Shown in pieces: positions 23,234 to 37,500 of a stretch of 64,000 nucleotides of DNA (the first letter of the stretch is position 1; every line of letters starts with the position of its first letter). Position numbers and translations under genes: made by a program. The DNA comes from Salminus brasiliensis (lineage: Eukaryota > Chordata > Actinopteri > Characiformes > Bryconidae), in assembly GCF_030463535.1 (NCBI RefSeq), contig NC_132901.1, positions 3,863,640 through 3,927,639 of the forward strand, given 5' to 3'. Below the pieces are notes generated by a model, which saw only the letters and a list, made by a program, of their open reading frames with translations, had not been told where the DNA came from and did not search any database.

Positions 23234-25513
23234 ATATAATATATGACTGGCTACAAACACACACACACATGCTCACTTTGTCCAGTAAACAGTCCTCAAA
23301 ACTGAGCTTGGTTGTGTGTGTGTATTTAGCTCTTCGTGGGGACCTGGGATGAGGGGTCCCCATAGTGCTGGGGGAACAATACGAGTATGTGTGACAGTGT
23401 GGGGACATTGGGTCAGTCCCTGGTTTTCCTCATCATTAAGTAAAAGAAGCCATTAGTGGTCACCATGCATTACACACACTCTTCCAGAAGAACAGGAACA
23501 CACACCATAAAGGCATGAAAACAAGCCTGTGTGTGTGTGAGCTTTTCATAGTTTCCAGCATGCCGCTTGCCTCCTAACATTGCGACCTTTTAATCCCTGG
23601 GTAACATGTGGCGCTGCTGACGGAGTCTGTGCTGAGATGTGTGCTGTAAGCTCCTGCTGAGAGACCGGAGCGTCCAATACAATAAGCCCCCCAAAAAAAG
23701 ACTAAAGGGGGCTGGAGGGGGGCTTTGTGGAGTGCTGCTGTTTTGTGCTGATGCCTTGAAATGAACGTCAGTGTTAAGTGCGTTAATCCTGTGCCTACAA
23801 GGCAAGCGCCCCCAATACTCCGCTGCTGGATTACCATGGACAGTGCTGAATGAACAGCTGCAGTGTTGGATTAACAGCTGCAGTGTTGAGTGAACACCTA
23901 CAGCAGGGTCGTGTGGAGGGTCGGTGACCAGCACATAACAAATCCGGCATGGTCAGAACTCATACTTACTCAGCCTGGTCATTCACAAATGACTCAGAAG
24001 AATCACCAGTAGGTGCTGGATGTTACACTGCTGAATTAACACCTACACTGTTCAGGTTATTTACACTGCTGAATTAACACCTACACTGCTGAATTAACAC
24101 CTACACTGTTCAGGTTATTTACACTGCTGAATTAACACCTACACTGTTGAATTAACACCTACACTGTTATAATTATTTACATTGTAAATTAACACCTGAA
24201 CTGTTGAATTAACACCTAAACTGTTGAAATAACACCTAAATTGTTCAAGTTATTTACACTGTTGAATTAACACCTACACTGTTCAAGTTATTTACACTGT
24301 TGAATTAACACCTACACTGTTGAATTAACACCTATACTGTTCAAGTTATTTACACTGTTGAATTAACACCTAAACTGTTGAATTAACACCTACACTGTTA
24401 CATTAACACCTAAACTGTTAGTTATTTACACTGTTAAATTAACACCTACACTGTTAGTTATTTACACTGTTGAATTAACACCTACACTGTTGAATTAACA
24501 CCTATACTGTTCAAGTTATTTACACTGTTGAATTAACACCTAAACTGTTGAATTAACACCTACACTGTTACATTAACACCTAAACTGTTAGTTATTTACA
24601 CTGTTAAATTAACACCTACACTGTTAGTTATTTACACTGTTGAATTAACACCTACACTGTTAAAATTATTTACACTGTTAAATTAACACCTACACTGTTA
24701 AAGTTATTTACACTGTTGGAGTAACGCCTACACAACTCTTTATACTTATACTGTTTAGATTATTTACAGTGTTCAATTAACACCTATACTGTTGAAGTTA
24801 TTTACAGTGTTGAATTAACACCTAAACTGTTAAATTAACACCTACACTGTTAATTAAAATCCACACAGTTGAATGTATTTGCAGTGTTGAATTAACACCT
24901 ACACTGTATTTAGTTTGTTAAAGGTATCTACACTGTTAGTCCAACACTGTGAATTGCTTAGGTCTTAATGCGTACAGTAGTGTTGAAATAATCCTGACAT
25001 TACTGAAATGATACAATAATGAATAAACACCTACAGTGTTAAAATCATTCCCGTTGTGGGTTTAGTATTTACAATGTTGAAGTGTTGAATTAATACCTAC
25101 ATTAATGAAATGATTTAAAATGATTAATTACTATTATTATAGTTATGCTGTATAATATAATACAATACATAATCATTATGATTCTAAATGATATGCATTA
25201 TTAATTATACAATACAGAAATCCATGTATAGATTTGGATTAAAAACACCTGCAAACATACAGTAAACACAACCACCACCCCGTCACAATTTAACGCAACA
25301 AAAACGTAGGCAAAAGGTTTCTGTATACGAACTCGTATAAAATGTACATTTTAATCATTATTTCTGAAAAATCCACACTCTACTATTTTTTTTGCAACAA
25401 TATTCAACAGTGTGTGTGTGTGTGTGTGTGTGTCTTGTTTGGCTTCATTCATGCTAGTCATGACGCTCATGCTTAACGTCCAGGCTTCGTCCACTCCTAG
25501 CCTGTGACTGTAA

Positions 25514-25547
<34 letters not shown>

Positions 25548-28500
25548 AGGGGAGTGCTATTCATCATGTGTAATGCCACATGGAAGTACACGCTAAGTGG
25601 AATAGGCAAGTGACTATGGAATCACAGGGCCACCCTGAATACTAACATCGTGACAAGGTCACGCACTTTAAGAGCGTACGATTAAAAGTCTGGGGGTGGA
25701 GGGTGGGGGGGTACATCGTTTAGTCATGAATTTGCACACGGACCCAAGCTTGAGTGAGGATGACGAGAAGATTAAATCCCACTGCATTAGTAACATAGTT
25801 ACACTAGTAACTCCTTTGCACTTATTGGGTTGAATATCATTCGATTCTATTGGTTGAGCTCTACTATATTTACTGTAGAGCTTAGTCAGTTAAACAAGCC
25901 TATCAGTGAACCCCTTAAACAGCCTGTGGACCGCCGGTGGGCCGAAAGTGTAATAAGCCTTTCTGCATTAAGGGGTTGAATGTATTTTATGTGAACATTA
26001 AAACTGACATAACTTTTTTTTATTATTTTCTTCCTAATTTAGAAGGCCAATTACCCAATTGCCATTCATGTGAACTCCCCCCTATTCTAAATAGAAGTGG
26101 TATTCTATTCAGACTGCTTTTGTTAGATAGTAGTGCGCTCAGAGGAAAGATACAACAGCTAACAGACAACTGTGCCGACCAACATCACACTAGGAGTGCT
26201 GTGGGGAGGAAGAGCCATCGACCCAGCACTGAGAAAGCAAGGCCAGTTGTGCACCCTCTGACTCCGGCTGCTGATGGCAAGCCGCATGACCTCACGGCAT
26301 ATGATCATAACCTTTGTGTTTAAATAAAGGCCTTTTGTCTTGATGTTTCAACTAATTTTGCTACGTCCTGTTTAAGTCAAAATTGAATAAAAAAAAGTGT
26401 TGAATTAACACCTAAACTGTTGAATTATGATTTTTGAATTATGATATATATATATATATATATCCTATTTTATTTCAATTCTAATGTATTTTGAGAAAGT
26501 AAGTCCTTTTTTCGTCAAACTACCATCCTGCTAGTCAGCATTGGGCTGACGGATGTTCCGTAAATTCCATAATTGTATTGAAAGGGAAAACGCATTCCAT
26601 TTACACTTGCGTTGAAGGTTGTCAGGGTCAAGATCCGTCTCCATCCATCTCTGAATGTGGTCTGAGTGATCCAATCAATCGCAATTGCATTGCATAAACC
26701 CTGGATAGTTCTACACCTGACCTTTCTTGTGGACATTCGACATCTGGACATGATTCGATTAAGGAAAAATGCAGCCGTGAACAGAGGTGTGAAGAGACTC
26801 TTGGACTTTATACTCGCATCGATGAATATTTGACACTTCTGGCAAAGTGAAGATCTGGATCCAGTGGCTCCTGTCAAGAAGGCAGCAGATGAACAGGCAG
26901 CCAGGCTGCTTAATCCTGGTCCCGGAGATCTACCAGCCTGAAGAGCTCAGATCTAACACAGCTGGCTGTAATGTTCAGCTGCTCCTGAAGGCCTTTATTA
27001 CCTGGATCAGGTGTGTTCAGCCCTGCTTTACACCAATAAGCCATCGCTAACCCTTTAGCCAAGAGTATCTACTACTTCTGCTTCTACTTGAGGATCTTGA
27101 GGTCAGATCATGATCTTCGTGAGGTCCTGATGGGTGGGTTTAGGTTTCTTCTCGAGTTCTTGAGGCATCGCCGGTCCGAGCCACTGCACGGCGCCCTTTC
27201 ACCATATCGATCGCTACCCGAGCTTCAGCTGCCCAGGAGTTCGGTAATACGTGATTGTGGGCATTGCCCACCCAAAAATGTTGAGCGTGTGACAGCAATC
27301 AATATTTAATCTTCTTTATTGTATGTCTGCTTTCATCTTTCGCAGCTCAATTCGTGTTCTGAAGCGATAAAGATCAATAGAGCGGGCGGAAAAAACACAT
27401 CAGCAGAAATCTGTGCTGCCGCAGGACAGCTCCCGTGCTCGGGCCAGAGCTGAGAGGTTCAGTCCAGTCTGCTGTACTTAGAGGAAGAGGCAGGACAAGG
27501 CCGGACGAGGACGTACGGGACGTTTTCTTGATTCTTAAGAGGTTTATCTAAACACCCTCGCCATCAAAAAAAGGCAGAAGAACAACAATACCAAGGAACC
27601 ACGTCAAGGATACCTGTCGAATAGCATTAGCACCTGAGCGGTGCTGCAGATGGAGCTTTGTATAACTTTGGTCCTGCCAATAAACCCACCCGTCTGTAGC
27701 TCCTCCTAACACTAGCGATGCTCTACACTAGGAGGGTAAGGATGTAGCATCGCCACCACACTAGCTATCAGACGCCTGACTTGATAGCTGCCTTTTCAGG
27801 CGTCCTCAGCCTTCTGATTCAGTTTTGTTCTGTTTGATGGCGCTCTGGGACACGTCTGTCTGACGTTACTCCAAGAGAACCCTACATATGTTCTGCAGCA
27901 TCTGGAAACATATGGCGGACGCATCCCGCCCTTGCCCTGCGCAACACGAGCGCTGCGTCAGTGACGGCTACGCTAGTGCTGTGTTGATCTGCACAGTTAG
28001 GCCTAATTCCTCCACAGCTGGCCGGCCTTACAGTTCCAGCTGGATCCCCTGCCAACACGTGGATGAGCTGCAGTGTTTGAGCTCTGGGCTGGAGTGGAAT
28101 CTAACTGGTTATGGGCTATTTTTTTTGGAGTGATGCCAAGGTCCCCCATTGGAAATCTGTCCGTGGTTAAAGACCAGAACTGGAACTGTTGACAGTGGTG
28201 GTAAATGGGTTCAGGCGTCAAGAGCAACTTCAATACTGAGTAAAGTCTCCTTCTGCTGTTCTGACCTCCTGCAAAGGTGATGCACAGCCAGACTACCAGA
28301 CTGCCAGCCTTCCTGAGAAATCGTAGCCCATTCCTCATAAGCAGCGGCCTCCGGTTCACTGATATACTTGGCTTCGCTGCTGCAACCGCCTTTCTCAAAT
28401 CCTACCAAAGGACTTCTTCGGAAGCCAAGTCTTGGTGCACTTTGAGGTTTGAGGCTCGGGATAACTGTCCTGACTGTAGGGCCAGTCGTTTGCTGTCACT

Positions 28501-31500
28501 GGCCACCCGGGCCAGCTGCTAAGAGAATCATGTATCACATATTTTTGCATTGAAGCTTTAGCAATATTCGATAAAACTTTTTAAAAATTCACAAAAATCA
28601 TATTTGCAGTTTTGCCCTTTCCCTTTTTTTGAGTGTTGGCCTTTTTATTTATTTATTTTATTATTTTTTTTTTTTTCTGTCTTTATTTATTTATATATTT
28701 TTTAGAGTGTTAGCCTTTTCCCTTTTTTAAATGTATTTTACATTTTTATTTTCTTGGCACTTATTTATTTATTGGCACTTTTCTTAAAAAATTGGTAGAT
28801 TAAAAAAAATGATTGGAAGTGGAGCTGCTGGAGAAGTTCTGTAAATGTAAAATTCTGTAAATGTATTATTTTCCACTGAATTTGAATATTTCTCATCATT
28901 TTTGCTCTTTTTTGTCAATCATTTGAGCATTTATTTTCAGATTGATTGATTAATGAATGAATTATTGATTTATTTCTGTGTGTTTTAGCAGTTATTAAGC
29001 GCTTCTCTCAGGAAGTCAGATGGTGTGGTTTCTGGCACCGTATGTGTCAGCCCCTTGGTATCGCGCCCTCCCCCGGGGCAATTTGGAGCCGCCGCCCACA
29101 GGCCCAAATAAGGACATCCCCCTCATTTGTGTTCATACGTTTGGATCAGTGTATCGAGTGATGTTCGTTTGTATCGATTCATGTGTTTCACCTGGGACTG
29201 GGGGTACTTAAGGATCCTCAACTTCATGGTTGGAGCCTTGAGGTCGCCCCGTACAACTAGAGGTGGTATCCATTGGCTTGGTATCCGCGTTTAGGAACAG
29301 GTCACGTTTCGTTTCTGTTCCGGTTTTTGCCCTTCGGAACTTTGGACGCCGAACACATCGCAGCTACTTTCATGGACAGGTGGAAAACGTCATAGATGTC
29401 CTAGTCTTTCACCACAGAACGCCTTTAAGGCCCTTGCTGGGCTGTTGGTCTGGAAGCCGAGGCCGTGTCCGGCATGAATTGCTTGATTCCTTTTCCGGTA
29501 GTTCAGCAGTTTTTCTACTTTTTTTTTTTGGCCAGAGTGGCCAACAGCCCACTCCCAGCTGTGGCATCAGGTCACAGGTCAAAACTCCCACCGTCCACTC
29601 AATCAGCCAGTGGGGAAATGAAGTGTGTGTACATCCCTGCAAAAGCTTGAGGATTCTGACAGCTGGTATATGACCTTTCATAGGCTTTAGCATGTTGTTA
29701 TGAAGATAAGCTCAGGGTATTATGTACATGTATGAGTAAGCTGGACCTGCTGCTGGTCAGTGCTGATGGATGACCCTTGCGCTCCTTGCACTCTATCGGC
29801 GTAAAACTAGGAACCACTACTGGACTGGTGGCATAATGGGCTGACTTCCAATCAGCTTCTGGTTCCGCTCTAAACGCTGCTGGGTCATTATGTTGGGTTT
29901 TAGCCACAGGGCTAGGTCTTTGGTGGGGTGTGGCCTAATGGTTGTCATAGTAACAGCCTAGCCAACTCTAAGTCAGCCTTCTTTTGGTGGAGGAAAAGAC
30001 ATGCTCTAGGCAGAATAAGAGAAAGTTATGAGGACGTTCTGAAATAGCTGAGGTTTGGGAGGAGGACCATGCCTGAAGTCCCTCCCTCTTCCCATCTCTA
30101 CCTCTACCCATGTCCCATGACCACCTTCTCCCCATAGCTCAGTGCTATCTCTCAATTCTGTCCTCCTACAGTCCGTGTCATTCAACAATCGCATCTTAAA
30201 GGCCCGGTTCGAACTTGCAGTCGTTTCCTAAAACTTCCCAATACGGCGTCCCAATACTTTAGTCCGGTGTATCTTCAGTGCTGTTGCCTGGTCAGGATGG
30301 TTCACTTGGTTCGTGCCAGTTTCAATTTATTGGGTAATTGCTAAAAAATATATATATATAAAAATATATCTGTGAGTGGATTCACAAAACCCCCAGAGCG
30401 TCCAGAGCCCAAGGTCCAGGACTGGGACAGAATAACACTGATGGATGGAGGTGTCAGCACGCCGTCCTTCTTCACTGCTGTAGCAGTGCTTCTCACCATG
30501 AGCTCCTTTCTGTCCGACTCACTGCAGAAGGACACGTAATGCATATTTACCCCATTTTCCTCCCCAATTTTAGATTCAGCCAATTACCCAGCCTACTCGT
30601 TAGTTCTCTCCCCCATTATCACATGTAATGTAATGTGACACTGACACGGACACATGCCTCTTTGAGGAACATTTTATTTAAGGTGGAGACCCTGGATAGG
30701 GTCAGACCCGAGAAGTTGTACCGTTGACTCGGACCTGAGTTGGACTCTTGCTTGTCTTGGTCTCAGCCAATTTAGTCTATGGTGAAGAGGTCCTGGACGG
30801 CTTGGCCTCACTCTCATTTGGACTCGGTCTTGGCTGTCTTGGCTTGACTTGGTCTTGCTTTCATTTGGACTCTTAACTTGGATTTGCTCTCATTTGGACA
30901 TGGTACTGGCTTAGTCCTGCTCTCCACTGGATTCTGAGTTTGGTTTCATGCTCAATTGGACTTGGGGCCTTTACTAAGCCTCCCTCACGTTTGGACTCTG
31001 TCTGGGCTTGGTGGCGCCTTCATGGATTTGGACTTGGCTTTCAAGTCTTGTTCCCATGTGGCTTGGTCCTTTGGGATTTGGACTAATGTTCTAATGGTCC
31101 TGGACCTGTTTTGACCTCAGCCTGTTGGTGACGGCATCAGAAAATGTGAAGCCATTGCAATTTGCTGTTGCTGTGAAGGTAAATTTGATTTGCCTCCCTC
31201 CTTCTTCTCTTCTCATTTGTGTAGAAATTGCAGCGTGCATTTGGGCGCGAGTGTTCGCTTTTCCCATTTTCCGCGCCCAGGTTGCGTCCATTACCCTCGC
31301 GCACACTTCGGCGGGGTCTGCCCTGCGAGAGCAGCCTCCGCTCCCTCGATTTGACTTCCGTAATTGCCTAAAACAAGAGCAGCTGTTTCACACGTTCCAG
31401 CCCCTGAAACACACTGAAAATAGCAGCAATTCTCGGAGCGAGCACCGACGCAGACCCACGAGCGCACACTCGCGCGCTCTCCTTTCTCTCAACTGCGAGC

Positions 31501-34500
31501 TATAAACTGTGAAATAATAGCTGTCACTGTTTTCCTCCTCAAAAGCTCCTCAGACAATAGCAGGGGAGAATCTTTCGCTGCGGTCCACATTATCTGTACG
31601 GGACAGACCCGAGCCAGGCCCCAGAAGCTTTCAGCCTGCATTTGAACACTGAATCATTCTGTCCCGGCCTGTGGCTCACTGGGAACTGGATCGTCTCCCT
31701 CGTTCGGTCGCCCGCCCCCGAACCTCCCCACCCCCACCGGCTGTATTTTATGACAGTTCCAGATGGATATTAATGGATGTAAACCTAGCACTGATAACAC
31801 CCAGGCAGCACCTAGTGCAGTCCCCAGAGGTCTGAATGTGGGCTGAGCACCAGAGTCTGGGAGAGCACAGTAGGCCTTGGGGGTCTGTTAGCTGGGGGCC
31901 TGATGATGATGATGATGATTAATTGTTGCACCCATTGCTGACACAGATGTGCAAATGAATGTGTGCACACACAGCAGAGAAGTACTGACAATACAATAGG
32001 ACTCTCTGGAGCAGATAAACCTGTTGAACCATTGAATGCCAGGCCAGGCGTGAGCTGAAGCCCCCCAGCATTGAGGAGCTGTGGAGCAGTGGAAGAGCTC
32101 TGGAATGATGGTTGGGTTGGTGCTCCATCCAATGTGCACCCAACGTGCTGAACACTCTTGTCACTGAGTGCAATCAAATCCTCACAGCATTGCTCCAGCA
32201 GAAGAATTTCCTGGCCAGTTACAGAGGCAGTTACTCCAGGAGAGAAACAATAAATGAGCAGGCAGGTGTCCAAGTACTTTTGTCCATTGGTTTTGGCTTG
32301 TATGAAGGGGGGCGGGGGGAAGGTAGGCTAACTTTGAGGGTCTTTAGCTAAGGTTAAAAGTCGAGGGCTGTTCTGGAAAGGGTACAGGATTAGTTGCCTT
32401 CCAGGAAAATGTGTCGGAGGGAACCTCTGTTCTCCCTTTTGTGCTTTCAATCTGGCTTTTATCGAGGGAATCAATTGCAGAGATTGCGTTTCGCCCCCCC
32501 CCCCCTTTTTATTTTTTTTCGGCAGGGATGGAGGGATGTGCTAGTCATTCAAGCCTTTAAAGGGGGCTAAGCTGGAGTAGAACACAATCCTACAGAGAGA
32601 GCACTGACCCATTTATTCAGGAGGGATTTCTCTCTCGCTTTCGCTCTCTCTCTCTCTCTGCCTCCCCCACCTCTCTCGCCCTCCTTTCATCATGCCAAAT
32701 GCCCATTGTGTTATAAAACCCAATGATTTAATGGCTGAATAAAAGGATATCTCGCTCCTGATCAGAAGGGCCCCGTAGAAAATGTATGGGTCCGGTCTTT
32801 CTGATCTGGGCTCGGGTTGGCATAATCGCGCTAAGAGTGAAAGAAGCCCCCGTAAAAGGCCCGGAGCGCGACACGCACTCGCATTCTTTCCGTCAGGAGA
32901 TGAGAGGATATGCCGGGGCTGGAGAGATGCGCGAGATTCCCTCGGCCCTTTAAAGTCCTGCTCTTCCTTTCTTTGCTCATCTCCTCTCCACAGGGCCTCG
33001 GTCGCTCCCTGCCTTTTAAAGCCAAAGTCATTGTCATGCTCTGGCCTCCCGACTCTCGATCTCCGTGTCCTGCTCTCTGTCTCTTCACACCCTCTGGTCG
33101 GCCCTCGCAGTGGCCTTATTCAGCCTTGCTGGCTTTCCCGTCCAGAACAGTAGCAGCATAAACATCAGCCAGGGGCTCGGTCTCATCAGGACACAGCTCA
33201 GATACCTGGGCGATATTGTTGACCTTGCTGAGGACGTCCCGGCCTGCAAGGACGTGATTGGCACCTGGTAGCACGATACCACTGTTGGTACCACTTTGCA
33301 ACAAGAATCACCCATTCTAATCCAATATAATAGGATGAACCTATTGGCACCATGCTGCCTAATGCCAGGCGAACGAACGCTCTTGTCGCTGAATGCAATC
33401 AAATCCTCACAGCAATGCTCCAGCTAAATCTAGTAGAAAGCCTTCCTTCTTCTCTGGACGGTAAAGACAGTAGCTCCAACAAAGGCAGGATCAACTCTTT
33501 AAATATCCTTGATTTCAGAAGAAACAACGAATGAATGAGCAGGTGTCCCAATACTTTTGTCATATCGTGTTGACAGATGGAGGCGGCTGTTTTACAGTGT
33601 TTACTCTTTTCTACAGCTGCCACAGAGCTTGTGCCTCTCCTCTCTTCGCACGACCTCTGTTTCGGCTGGCCCGTCCGTTTCCAGAGCGAGTGTTTGTGTT
33701 TCTGATTACTCCGTCTCGCTTCGTTTGCGAGGTGCGTGTCTGGAACGGTGCTTAATGCGACTCCGTCAGGAGCAGCGCAGGCTGCCCCGAGCACTCTCGT
33801 AATGGCGAGGGGAGAGGGGGGGGGGGGGTAGGGAGGGGGGACAGGCCTCTGTTCATCTGAACCCCATAGCGATTTAACCTCGCTAGTGAGGAGTTGTGAC
33901 TTGGGCGCTTTCCCTGAAGGACAGCGGGAGGAACCGTCTGGAGGCTCCTCAAGGTGTGAGAAGTTAAGAAGGATGACCTGACTGAAGAGTTCAGCACCTG
34001 TCGGAGTAATCCTTCGCGGCTGCACCTGACGGCAGACCTCGGTCTTGCTGGTCATGCTGGTCAACCAGCATGGTCGAGCTTGGTCATCTTGGTGGTCTTG
34101 CTGGTGGTCCAGTTGATGACTAGCTTGGTCAGGTAGATCATGCCGCTGGTCAACCAGCTTGAGCAGGGGTTGAAGTTGCATCGCAGCTTGTAAGCCATAG
34201 ATGTTTGATGAGGTTTAGGGCAGGGACACTGCGAGGAACATGGGAGAACCTGTGTCGAACACACACCTACATTGGGTGGAGCATGAGTAAAGAGACACAT
34301 TTAAACTAAAGCCCCTTTGTTTACATATAGCAAAGAACCCATCAAGTCTGGGATACTTCAGTTCCACAGTCCACTACAGCATCGTCCACCTCTGTAGGAC
34401 TAGCCTTCACGTCCATGAGAACAGCTCCTGATCTGCTAATCAGTGTGTGGCCTACTGGGACAACCCAGGTCTGTTCAGTAGAACATCTTGAGCATGTCTT

Positions 34501-37500
34501 TGGAATCCAGTGCAGCCGGCTAGTAAGCTACCTCACGCTAACCTTAGCCGAATAAAACGCACTAAAAGGACAAAAGTATTGGGACACCTGCTCATTCACT
34601 GTTTCTTCTGAAAAGAGTTGATTCTCTCAACTATCTCAATGACATGATCCTGCTCATCATCATCATTAGTTTCAACCAAGCATTTCCTGAGCTACAACCT
34701 CTCGCTCGGCTCCAACGTCTCACCATCACAACATAATTATTTAATCCTCTCGTTAGAGCCTCTGAGGGGAAATGAAACCGAGGTGCATATTCTATTCGCA
34801 CAGCATATTAGTTCATCGCTTTAATCTTTCAGAGACTGAAATTACGCTCCCCTGTGGTGCCTTTAATATATTTTCTTAAGATAATTTATTGATGGAACAT
34901 TTTAGTCAGCAGCTTTAGTCTTCTGGAGCTTGAATCTGAAAACCTTACCAGACATTGTCGCGGGTAGATGATGGGAGGCGAGATTTCATCTACAGTTTCA
35001 CTGGAGTTCCAGAAGAAAAGGCTGAAGTGAATAAGCAGCTTGTAAAGTAATAAAAAAATATTACGAACTTTACAATTTTAACGTACAATTTGAAATGGTA
35101 ATTAACATTTAATTGAACAACTCCAGTGGACCCAAGACTTAACCTTGAGGAACACCAAATTGTCCTACTATAAAAAAAGATTGCAGTCATTAGTATCCTG
35201 TTAGTTCGCAGCTTGCTAGCGTCAGCAAACTCATGACAGGATTTCCTCCTGTTAAACAGATTTCGTTTCGAGACATGCCTGGATGTGTTCTGAATGGCTG
35301 CAATTTCAGATTCAGAGACGGATGATAACACTCTCTTAATCTGATCAGTTTCTCATTCGCTGTCGGTCGGACTCATGGGAGTGTCAGCCAGCGAAGCTTT
35401 TTGCTCGGCCCTCTGAGGTCCCGTGTGAAACAGATGAGTTTGTGCTTATGCAACACTGCTCCACTTTACCAAAACACACACTGTCCCGTCCCCCTTCTAC
35501 ACAACCCGCCACTAACACCTCAAATCCCAAGCCGAGACCTGGAGTCCCCAACAACCCGCCAAACAAATCGTGCACAGGCTACCAGGTCTACCCACCCAGC
35601 ACGGACGTCGTTTTTGGGACGACATCTGGTCAGGACTAGTCATAAAAACAGTTTGAGGTAGACGTCAATATTTAGGCGTGGAGGGACGTCTTTTTCCAGA
35701 CGTCTTTTCAGCGTCTTTTCAGTGTCCCGAAGTTTTTGCTGGGTGGTTGATCTAATGTTTTTGTGTTGTTGTCCCATGCTGTTCAGATTCCCCAGAGAAT
35801 AATGTAGAAGCAGAAGCAACAGAAGACTCCCACACTGTGCTGAAAGTTTGCGGACACCTCGTCTATTGAATGTGTTCAGCTACCTTACGTTGCACCTGCT
35901 GCTGTGACGCAAACAGCAGACAGCCTGTCTAGACCCTGTAGAGAGGTACCGCCACAAGAATAGGACTCTCTGGAGCAGATAAACAACATGAACCTATTGG
36001 CACTTTGCTGCCTAATGCCAGGCCAGGCAGTGGAAGAACTACTGTGTTCTCTAGAATGATGGATCGTGCTCCATCCAGTACTTCTGGGATGTGTTTGGGA
36101 TGGTGATCATCTGTCCATTCGTCCAGCCTGACCTCACTAACGCTCTTGTCGCTGAATGCAATCCAATCCATTCCTCACAGCAATGCATGCAAAAATCTAG
36201 TAGAAAGCTAGACAGAACTTCCCTAGACAGCAGAGACAGTTACTCCAACAACAGCAGGATCAGCTCTTTTTAATAGCCTTGATTTCAGAAGACACAATGA
36301 ATGAGCAGGCGTCCCAATACTTTTGTCCATATAGTGTAATATGATGAACCCAGCAGTGTTTTCTTGAGATTTTGATCCCCCACCCTCTGTTTCTTCCACA
36401 TTTTCTCGCTGTGTGCTCGTCTACAGCGGAGCCCACAGTGAATTAGTCTCAATTACTGTGCCGTCCATCAAAGTCCGTCGCAATCAAGCCATTAGCAGAG
36501 CTATTAATGAATTGCTAACCTGTGCCACTCTGTTCCTCAAGCATGTATTCATTTCGAAATCTTTATTTTTCCCCCCTCAACCTCCCGCTCTATAGATTCT
36601 CTGCAGGGGGAATACCAGAGGAAGCTTTATAAGGAGCTGTTGGCCAACTACAACCGGCTGGAGAGACCTGTAGCCAATGATTCGGCGCCCCTAGTGGTGG
36701 AACTGGGACTTACGCTGCTCCAGATTATAGATGTGGTGAGTGCTTGGAGCACGTGCACTGCTTCATTTGCTACCTTTGCTAATGAACCAGTCAATTTCTA
36801 CTGCTCTTGTCGCCAACAATGTTTTTTTACGAGGTAAAGGAAAGCTGTTGTGTTGAATGTTGTAAAAACACCATTTTTAAGGCAGTGAATCGTTATGATC
36901 TATACATAATTATAAAGTCAAAAAAGAAAAAACAGCTTGTTTTATTAAGGAACGAGTAGCCGATAAAGAGCGAGTAGATGCAGAAGGATTTGGGGTTCCT
37001 CAGGGTTCAGTCTGAGGCCCGCTGTAGTTTGTTAATATATTGTAATCTGGGCAGAAAATCAAGGATTTACAACATAACGGCTTGCTGCGGATGGTTTTTT
37101 CATACGTCAACGCTGTGTGTGTGTGTGTGTGTGTGGATTTCATTTTTCTATTACCTTACTAGGGAAACCGAAGCCCATAGACTGTTCAGTGTCTGGATGC
37201 AGTAGAGTGTGTGAAGGAGATGGCGAGCGAGAAAGAGAGAGAGTTCTGCTTTTCAGAATGTAATACAGGTCTTCTCTATCTACCACATTTCAGCATGAAA
37301 ATTCAATCAGACACTGTGGGCGTCCACACACACACACACACACACAGTCAGGCTCTCAATCTTAGAAGGCAAAAGCCAAAAACCACAAGAGAAGCAGATT
37401 CGGGTTCCCTCTCTGCCACTCACTCGCTGTCTCTCGCTCTCCGCTCTCTTGCTCTGCTCAGTGTGTTTCCTTATCTTTTTAGATTTGCAGAATTTCAGAT

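Noticed and set aside
26515..26877. 120-codon minus-strand frame thought at first to resemble an LDL-receptor-type propeller repeat
   Set aside because: Only a short IAIDW-like stretch fits, no YWTD core or Cys pattern follows, and the sequence looks like a dispersed repeat.
31125..31505. 126-codon plus frame in intron 1
   Set aside because: No domain and no upstream or downstream exon in phase; kept only as a candidate non-coding conserved segment.
33399..34181. 260-codon minus-strand frame
   Set aside because: It runs from mobile-element copy 4 through a G-run into a degenerate repeat, with no domain or splice signals.
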